Part shown: one piece after another, positions 56,345 to 64,000 of the stretch
How positions within the stretch are numbered: the first letter of the stretch is position 1
Layout of the letters: the number at the start of each line of letters is the position of its first letter
NCBI GenBank assembly: GCA_022575985.1
Contig: JAKSXM010000132.1
Coordinates: 5,580,001 to 5,644,000 of the forward strand
Length of the DNA stretch: 64,000 nucleotides
Direction: 5' to 3'
From: Anagrus nilaparvatae
Taxonomy: Eukaryota; Arthropoda; Insecta; Hymenoptera; Mymaridae
The notes under the pieces: model-generated
What the model was told of the DNA's origin: nothing
What the model saw: only the letters and a program-made list of their open reading frames with translations
Database searches by the model: none
Translations under genes and position numbers: made by a program

Positions 56345-59300
56345 TAGAGTGTAGTGAAAAAAAAAAACGTATTTCCGAGACCCTGGCATCATAATCTCAA
56401 CACTGACGTTTTTAGTTATCTAACGCTTTTTTTTTTTTAACATCTCTTTACTAAGCCGGAAAAATATAAAAGCTATTTTCAATATTATTAACACCGTGTA
56501 CCTACGTAAAAAGTTTCTAATATCCTTTTCAGAAATATCAAGCGCCGTTTTTTGATTTCTTAAGTAAATAAAAAAGACATTCTTGGAAAGCCTTACATCA
56601 ATCTACAAAGTCGGAATTATCTAAAATCTATATTGAAACTATCTAACACCATTTTCCTACGCAACAAATCGCTAATATCCTTTTGAAAAATATAAAACGC
56701 CATTTTTAAAGTTTGAAGTTGCTAGAAGAGCTTTTTGAAGCATCCTACCTCAATTTCTGATTAAAAAAGTAGCTAACACCATTTTCCAAAGTATCTAACA
56801 TCGTTTACCGAAGTATGAAGTTGCTAGAAGAGCTTTTTAAAGTATACTACCTCAAATTCCGATTAAAAAAGTAGCTAACACCGTTTTTCGAAGTATGAAG
56901 TTGACAGAAGAGCTTTTTGAAGCTTACTACCTCAAGTTACGATTTATAAAGTAGCTAATACCGTTTTCCGATGTCTGAAGTTGCTAGAAGAGCTTTTCGA
57001 AGCATCCTACCTAAATTTCCGATTTAAAAAGTAGCTAAAACCATTTTCCAAAGTATCTGACACCGTTTTCCGAAGTATGAAGTAGTAACAATAGCTTCTT
57101 GAAACATCGTACCTCAATTTTCGACTCAAAAAGAAGCTAATACCGTTTTCCGAAGTTTGAAGTTGCTAGAAGAGCTTTTTAAAGTATGCTACCTGAATTT
57201 CTGATTTAAAAAGTAGCTAACACCGTTTTCCCACGTATCTAATTCCGTTTTCCGAAGAATAAAGTTTCTAGAAAAGCTTTCTGAAGCATCGTACCTCAAT
57301 TTCCGACTCAAAAAGAAGCTAGCACCATTTTCCAAAGTATCTAACGTCGTTTTCCTAAAAGTGAAGTTGCTAGAAGAGCTGCTTGAAGCATCCTACCTCA
57401 ATTTCCGATTTAAAAAGTAGCTAACACCGTTTTCTGAAGTTTGAAGTTGCTAGAAGAGCTTTTTAAAGTATGCTACCTGAATTTCTGATTTAAAGAGTAG
57501 CTAACACCGTTTTGCGATGTATCTAACACCGTTTTCCGAAGTATAAAGTTGCTAGGAGAGCTTTTTAAAGTATTCTAACTGAATTTCTGATTAAAGAGTA
57601 GCTAACACCGTTTTCCAAAGTATCTAATACCGTTTTCAGAAGTATGAAGAAGCTTCAAGAGCTTCAAGAGAGCTTCAAGAGCTTCTTTAAGAGCTTTAAG
57701 TGTTTCTTCAAACATCCTACCTTAATTTCCGATTTAAAAAGTAGTTAACACCGATTTAAAAAGTAGCTAACACCATTTTCCAAAGTATCTAACACCGTTT
57801 TCCGAAGTATGAAGTAGTAACAATAGCATCTTGAAGCATCTTACCTCTATTTCCGACTTAAAAAGTAGCTAACACCGTTTTCCGAAGTATAAAAATGCTA
57901 GAAGAGCTTTTTAAAGTATTCTACCTGAATTTCTGATTAAAGAGTAGCTAACACCGTTTTCCAAAGTATCTAATACCGTTTTCAGAAGTATGAAGAAGCT
58001 TCAAGAGCTTCTTCAAACATCCTACCTTAATTTCCGATTTAAAAAGTAGCTAACACTGTTTTCCAAAGTATCTAACACCGTTTTCCGAAGTATGAAGTAG
58101 TAACAATAGCTTCTTGAAGCATCCTACCTGAGTTTCTAACTTAAAGAGTAGCTAACACCGTTTTCCCAAGTATGAAGTGTGAAGTTGCTTGAACAGCTTT
58201 TTAAAGTATGCTACCTGAATTTCTGATTTAGAGAGTAGTACAGTTGCTAGAAAATCTTTTTAAAGTATGCTACCTTAGTTTTTGATTTAAAAAGTAGCTA
58301 ACACCGTTTTCCAAAGTATCTAACACCGTTTTCCGATGTATGACGTTGCTAGAAAAATATATGCTACCTGAATTTCTGATTTAAAGAGTAGCCAACACCG
58401 TTTTTCGAAGTATGAAGTAGCTACATGAGCTTTTCGAAGCACCCTACCTGAATTTCCGATTTAAAAAGTAGCTAACACCGTTTTTCAAAGTATCTAACAC
58501 CGTTTTCCGAATTATGAAGTTGCTATAAGAGCTTTCTGAAGCATCCTACCTCCATTTCCGACTTAAAAAGTAGATGACACCGTTTTCCTAAATATCTAAC
58601 ACCGTTTTTCGAAGTATGATGTTGATAGAAGAGCTTTTTAAAGCATCCTACCTCAAATTCCGATTTATAAAGTAGCTAACACCGTTTTCCGAAGTTTGAA
58701 GTTGCTATAAGAGCTTTCTGAAGCATCCTACCTCCATATCCAACTTAAAAAGTAGCTATCACCGTTTTCCGAAGTATGAAGTAATAACAATAGCTTCTTG
58801 AAGCATCCTAACTTAATTACCGATTTAAAAAGTAGCGAACACTGTTTTCCGAACACGCATACAAAAAATTAGTAAATATAACTAAAATTACGATGTTGTT
58901 TACTAAATTCAGTTTGGTTAAAAGTCACTATAAATTATTAGTAAAATTTACTAATAAAATTTGTTTATAAAACTAAAACCTCAATTTTTTTAGAAAAATT
59001 TACTAATTTTTTGGTTATATTTACCAATCTATATTAATTTGTTTTTATTACATTTTTATAGGTTAATTTTACTATTCTTTTTTTTGCGTGAAGTATAAAG
59101 TAGCTTCAAGAGCTTCTAAAAGTATCTTAATCTATGATCAAACTATCTAATACGATTTTCCTACGTAAAAAGTTGCTAATATCACGCCGTTTCCCGAAGT
59201 TTGAATTTGCTAGAAGAATTTTGGAAGCTTCATAAATGTATTTTAGATTTGAAAAGCAGCTAACAACATTTAGCAAAATACCTCATAGCGTTTTTCTATT

Positions 59301-59735
59301 ATGTAATTAAATGGGAGAGATTTCAAAAACAACATAAATCATTCTACTAAGCTTGAAATATCTAAAATTTATGTTCAAAGTGTCTAACACCAATTTCCTG
59401 TGTATAATGTAGAAAATATCCTTTTCTTTTTTTTTTGTAGGTATTTACGGTATACCAAAAACGTCAGTTTTGAGTTTATGTAGACTTCGTAAATCATTAT
59501 TTTGAAATTCTAGCTCAGCGAATCTTAATATTTTTAAAAAATATAAACTTTCCAAAAAACAAATTTATTAAAGCAACTGAATTGCGCGATTTTCACCGTA
59601 AATTTCGGTCGTTAAACCGAAAAATTTTAACTGAATTTCATGAAAATTACAGATGTTCATCTTCTACCCAAAAAAATAACTTTAAGATGCCAGGGTCTCG
59701 GAAATACATTTTTTTTTTTTTCACTACAGAGAATT
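56345..59735. mobile_element. 3.4 kb minisatellite bounded by inverted termini
   Basis: Outer ends are inverted: GTAGTGAAAA...CGTATTTCCGAGACCCTGGCATC on the left and GATGCCAGGGTCTCGGAAATAC...TTTTCACTAC on the right. Between them are more than 20 units of about 80 bp (TAGCTAACACCGTTTTCCGA, AGTATGAAGTTGCTAGAAG, AGCTTTTTGAAGCATCCTAC, CTCAATTTCCGATTT), many with an extra ~22 bp piece (CAAAGTATCTAACACCG). All units point the same way, unlike the foldbacks. No transposase. Confidence 0.72.
58854..59090. mobile_element. 237 bp MITE in the minisatellite, CACGCA termini
   Basis: Ends CACGCATACAAAAAATTAG and CTATTCTTTTTTTTGCGTG are inverted. The unit consensus TTTTCCGAAGTATGAAG is split as CCGAA|AAGTAT, which gives a 2 bp AA duplication. 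Terminus and target match the MITE at 25510-25738. Confidence 0.7.
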
Positions 59736-59744
59736 ATAATTGTA

Positions 59745-61180
59745 GACACTGATTAAAGTTTGGGATAAAATTAAAAGTTTCAACAACAGTTTATTGTAAT
59801 GCAGTCAAAGTTGCAGAACTGTATATTTAGAAGGTCCATTCGACACTTTCAACTTCTGATACACAGTACCAGATGTCAGATAGAGAAGTCGCAGATAGAT
59901 ATCTAATAACAATTGGTGCTGAACACCTTATATTCCATTTCACTGAAGTTCGAGAACTTAAATCAACATAATGCGAATCCTGAATATCAAGATTTTTATA
60001 ATTTAGTAATTAAGTTTTCATCATTTTAAATATGAAAGAACTTTATGGCTTACAAGCGACGTCGAAGCATGTAACTTTTGGTGATCTTTATTTTATTTCA
60101 ATGACTTATTACCTTCTAAATTGCATAAGCGTTACACATATATAGTAAAATTTTTTAAATTAAATCGTAATATTTAAATTTTCTGTAATGAAGGATAGAT
60201 TTTCTTAAGAAATCGCGAGCCTCAAATGCTAATTCCTACTGATTTTGATTTAAACTCTTTACATATATTGGTAGCAATCAAATAATTCATTAATAAATAG
60301 ATCAATGTCCTTGCCGAGTAATAATTTGATGGCAAATGATTTTAATTTAAATTATCTTCTTAAAAATATAAATTCCCTAAATCTATAATAATTTTTTGAC
60401 CTTACCTACTGAGGTGAATAAATTTTTCCCTCATATAATTGCTTTAACAGATTTGTGGATTAAACCTTACCACAATTCTAATCTTTATGCAATAATTAAT
60501 TACACATTAATTAGAGTTGATCTGGAGTACATACTCCGCACCAAAAAACCTGAAGTCCAAGGTATAGGCTAATATTAAGACGTATTGCGGTTATCCTGAT
60601 GACTGCAGCTGTTGTACTAACATACTATCATCCCTGCAGTTACTCTTGATACCGCAAGCAATAGTAGATGGTAGGATAGTTTTTATTTATTTATTTATAT
60701 ATATTTATTTATTTATTTATTTATTAACCTTCTTTTTGATGATAATGAGAATTAACGTATATTTTTAGCTAACATATATTTTATTAAAGATGACAGTACA
60801 TAAAGACGAAATTTCAACCAGATGGAATGACGGAGTCCTTAACCAGACTGGCGAGTCAGTGGATGCAAGTCAAAAGATGGAGTTCATGAATAGAACTAAA
60901 TGGCCTTGAACCTGTCCTGAAGTAATGTGAAAACGGTCCCGGGATAGGCTCGCATAAGGTAGGAAGGGAGTGGAGTTTTAATGGGTATAGGCAAAGTAGG
61001 TCGAGTCCCACATAACTGTCAGTTCGGATGCTGAACAGTATACGTTTCTAATGCATTTCTCCACTTCCTATTGACATTGACAAACCTATGAGTTTCTAAT
61101 TCCGGAATTCTTTGCCGAGCAGAATCCCTCATCCAATATCTCCCTCGTACATATGTCCCATTGCCAATTTATTACATCTA
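59745..61180. other. intergenic stretch left of the LINE remnants
   Basis: No gene. A TTTA microsatellite lies at 60681-60726. Sequence from about 60780 to 61180 is less AT-rich and may be decayed upstream LINE sequence, but I cannot read a conserved domain in it. Confidence 0.4.
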
Positions 61181-62079
61181 GTGAAGGCCTTGGAGAGATT
61201 AATAGTTGATCAGGTTGTTGCCTATTGAGAAAGCAATAACCTAATAATTTCACACCAATCAGGGTACAGACAAAATTTTTAATACTGAAACGGTTCTACT
61301 TAATCTCACAGATATAATAAATTGGGTTTCCTAACAATCTTATTGATTTTTGATTTCTCAAAGGCGTTTGATACTATAAGCCATACTATTTTATTAAAAA
61401 GGTTAGATAATCTTGGCTTCACCCATCATACTCTCCAGTGGTTGCATTATTGTTTGGTTTTACGTCAGCAAGCAGTGATAGGTGTTCGAGCGTATCACAA
61501 GAATCTGTTCTTGGTCCTGTTCTGTTCCTAATTTATATATGAATTCTATTCTAGACTGAGTAAATTATTATTACTCAGAACTGTTTGTTAATAAATTGCA
61601 AATTTACATTCAATGTAAATGCCTCCACTTTTAATACTGCTATAAATAATATGCAGAGTGACATCTGGTGTTGGCAGATATGAGCGTGTCTCAATAACTT
61701 TATTGAGAAATTAATTGAATTGATGACTACAAAATCACGTAGAAGGTATGTTAAGCTGGTACTAGTATATTATGAAAGGCCGCCATATCTTTCATCACAA
61801 TTTAAAGTACCTGATGAAACAATAAAGCGTTCACAACGCAATCATCCAGATACTTCTTTATCCGAATTCGTACAACTTTCTTTTTCTCTTCCAACTTCCT
61901 ACAGAAACGAATTTTATAAAAGCTCATTTTTCAAATCCGCTATCACAGAGTGGAACAATTTGCCTTTTATTTTAAAAGTTTACACTTGTTTTTTGATATT
62001 TGATATTTTAATTAACGCATATAAATACAAAGATAGAAAAACATATGCATTTTATATCGTTGATAAATACAGAGTGTAA
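61181..62079 (+). pseudogene. decayed non-LTR retrotransposon reverse transcriptase
   Basis: Reads VKALERLIVDQVVAY then a stop, then IISHQSGYRQNF and TETVLLNLTDII, then LIFDFSKAFDTISHTILLKR and LDNLGF at 61340-61430. This is the order of a Jockey-type LINE polymerase (motifs 1 to A). A C-terminal part, PPYLSSQFKV ... FYKSSFFKSAITEWNNLPF, is open at 61720-62079. The catalytic FADD-type motif and the middle of the domain are missing, and stops and frameshifts interrupt the rest. Dead copy. Confidence 0.72.
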
Positions 62080-62389
62080 AATGATAAAATTAACACATTG
62101 GCTGCGTTTTGATTTGTTTGTAGTTCCTATCATGGTGCGTTTTGCTTCCTGCTTTTAATTTTCATTATTTAAAAAAAATATTTATATATTATATATATAA
62201 AAAATATTATATTTTCCGTGAAAAAATAACACGAGCGTATTACGCCCATGACGCACACAAGGCCCGAAAAACATGGGTGCATGACGCCTGTGACGTGTTA
62301 AAAGAATACCAATATATGATGACAAATATTAATTAAAATAATGCGTAAGTAAATTTATATATGAAGTATATATAGGATTAGGAATGTAG

Positions 62390-63420
62390 ATTGAGGATTG
62401 CAGAATTGGAGATTTGTTGTTAAATTAAAAAATGTGTATAAATATTCATTTTTAGTTCAGAGATGAGAGACCATGTTAAGAGACTGATATTGAGAACTAT
62501 CAATATGTTTTGAAAGATTATTCTTAAAGGTATTGAATGAAGAAGTCTAGTACCTAGTAGAAGAGTGTTCCAATATAATCCGGTTTCGACTACGAAGGAA
62601 GTTGAGAAAGATTTGTAACGATGACGAGATATCTCAAGTTCTTTAAACTTTGATCTGAGTTCTATGGGAGGTATTATGTATTTTAACTTTGAAAATAAAA
62701 TATCTGGATATTGAAATAGTAGATTATTAAAAAAAAAACAGTTACTGTTGAATCGATATCTATTGCCGATTTATGACCAATTGAAACTTTTTCTTAAGTT
62801 AGAAACGTAGTCATAGTAATCCAAGTTGAAAATGTATCTGATAACTGAGTTTTGTACTATATTTAACGACTTAAGGTGCTCGTTTTTAAGATTCCCTAGA
62901 ATGGATAACCGGGGCATAATTAGACACATTACAACTTACTTTCTAATTTCCATATTTACATAGTTCTTGAAATATCTTAATCTGTATAGGGTACTACGGA
63001 TTTTGTTCGAAATCTTGATGATATGATTATCAAATTTTAGTTTATGATCGATTTTAGTAAATAGCACCTAAATTTTTAACTGAGCTTATAAATGGAATAC
63101 TGATATTATAATCAGGAAGTTGAATGGAGGTATCAGAGTCAAAGAAATCTCCAAGATGTTTTTTAGGACCAAATACTGTATCTTTAGTTTTGTCTATATT
63201 GATAAATAATTGATTATCATGATTCCAGTTAATTATGCATATTATATCGTCAGTGAGGTTATTGAGATTCGAGTGGATATTATCATATTCAGTGGATTGG
63301 TAGATTTAAAGATCATCTACAAATAATAGCCTGTCCTGACAAAAAACTAAGACAACGTTTAAGTCATCATTTTGATATCATTTATGAATACAATCCTTCA
63401 TAAAATTAGAAAATTTTTAC
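62390..63420 (-). pseudogene. second decayed LINE reverse transcriptase, opposite strand
   Basis: On the minus strand from about 63345 it reads LLFVDDL, a stop, then IYQSTEYDNIHSNLNNLTDD, IICIINWNHDNQLFINIDKT and KDTVFGPKKH, i.e. the catalytic FVDD motif and the segment after it. Farther down come IVQNSVIRYIFNLDYYDY and, near 62580-62660, RHRYKSFSTSF and YWNTLL, the usual C-terminal pattern. Several stops and frame changes occur. It differs from the plus-strand fragment in sequence, so it is another copy or lineage. Confidence 0.68.
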
Positions 63421-63429
63421 GATGATTTC

Positions 63430-64000
63430 TTTTGGCCGGATTCAGCATATCATTAACGATGTCTAAAATGATTTCTTAAAAATAGCAAGTTGGTAAAAAA
63501 GTAAAAAAGAAAATTAAATTATAAAAATTATATTTTTTTATTGTATTTTTAATAATAAATTTAAAAGTTTAGGGTGATAAGTACAAATAATTAAAAAAAA
63601 TAGTATGGAACTTAGTTTAAAAAATATAATTTTTATTTGATATTTATCATTCATAAATACAGATAATTTTATACACACATACATTTAAAATAAATATACA
63701 CTAATTTAAATTATAAATATTATCACTTTTATATTTTTTTATACGAGATTTAAAAATATTGACTTTACTTAATAGAATTTAAAAATAATTTACTTTAAAA
63801 AAGTTAAAATCTGCTACGCAGTTTTTTTATCCAATGCTTTTTTATCACATGTCATTCCCATTGAGCTGCTATCTCATAAGCATCCAAACAACACGGTTGT
63901 AAGAGGGGTAAGGGCCAACATGACGTAAGCAACCAAAAAATCAAATAGGTAGAGGCGCCACAGTTGAAGTCTATTGACTTTCTTTACCGGTATTATTAAG
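63430..64000. other. right edge, nothing supported
   Basis: AT-rich to about 63800, then less AT-rich to the edge (CAACACGGTTGTAAGAGGGG, TAGAGGCGCCACAG). This could be the border of a gene or repeat outside the window; no reading frame is convincing. Confidence 0.35.

Overview
The window is AT-rich eukaryotic nuclear DNA, most likely from an insect. It has short GT-AG introns, a MITF/TFEB-family gene of invertebrate type, chymotrypsin-fold and cathepsin L-like protease genes, a tRNA-derived SINE, non-LTR reverse transcriptase remnants, a Helitron-type helicase and many MITEs. I could not fix the order; a parasitoid wasp or another AT-rich insect would fit, but nothing here proves it.

Five host genes can be assembled from spliced exons: (1) a two-exon small secreted protein of 106 aa at 4104-4516 (+), family not recognised; (2, 3) two nearly identical three-exon secreted S1 serine proteases at 21271-22204 and 27936-28852 (+), which form a tandem duplication; (4) a complete six-exon Mitf (MITF/TFE bHLH-zipper) gene on the minus strand, 50611 down to 30228, whose 15.3 kb first intron hides the first exon at 50466-50611; (5) a five-exon cathepsin L-like cysteine protease at 50994-52724 (+), head to head with Mitf and only 382 bp from its start codon.

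Layout: 1-11.9 kb holds the small secreted gene, two short MITEs and a 296 bp near-perfect palindrome. 11.9-30.1 kb is the duplication. The right copy is about 2.85 kb. The left copy has been inflated to about 14.8 kb by later insertions: a PIF-like MITE, a satellite block, a Helitron-like element that itself carries a 2.2 kb foldback, another foldback, a SINE split by a TTAA-flanked foldback, and a second TTAA-type element that carries a MITE. 30.2-50.6 kb is Mitf, with several inverted-repeat elements in intron 1. 51.0-52.7 kb is the cathepsin. 56.3-59.7 kb is a long minisatellite bounded by inverted termini. 61.2-63.4 kb has two decayed LINE reverse transcriptases in opposite orientation.

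Two themes stand out. First, vertebrate TFEB drives lysosomal protease genes; here its homologue appears to share a promoter region with a cathepsin. Second, at least four sequence-unrelated elements have long inverted arms, and several have arms built from tandem repeats. Several empty sites can be read inside the window itself, from the duplicate copy or from sister repeats, so insertion boundaries and target duplications are seen directly rather than guessed.
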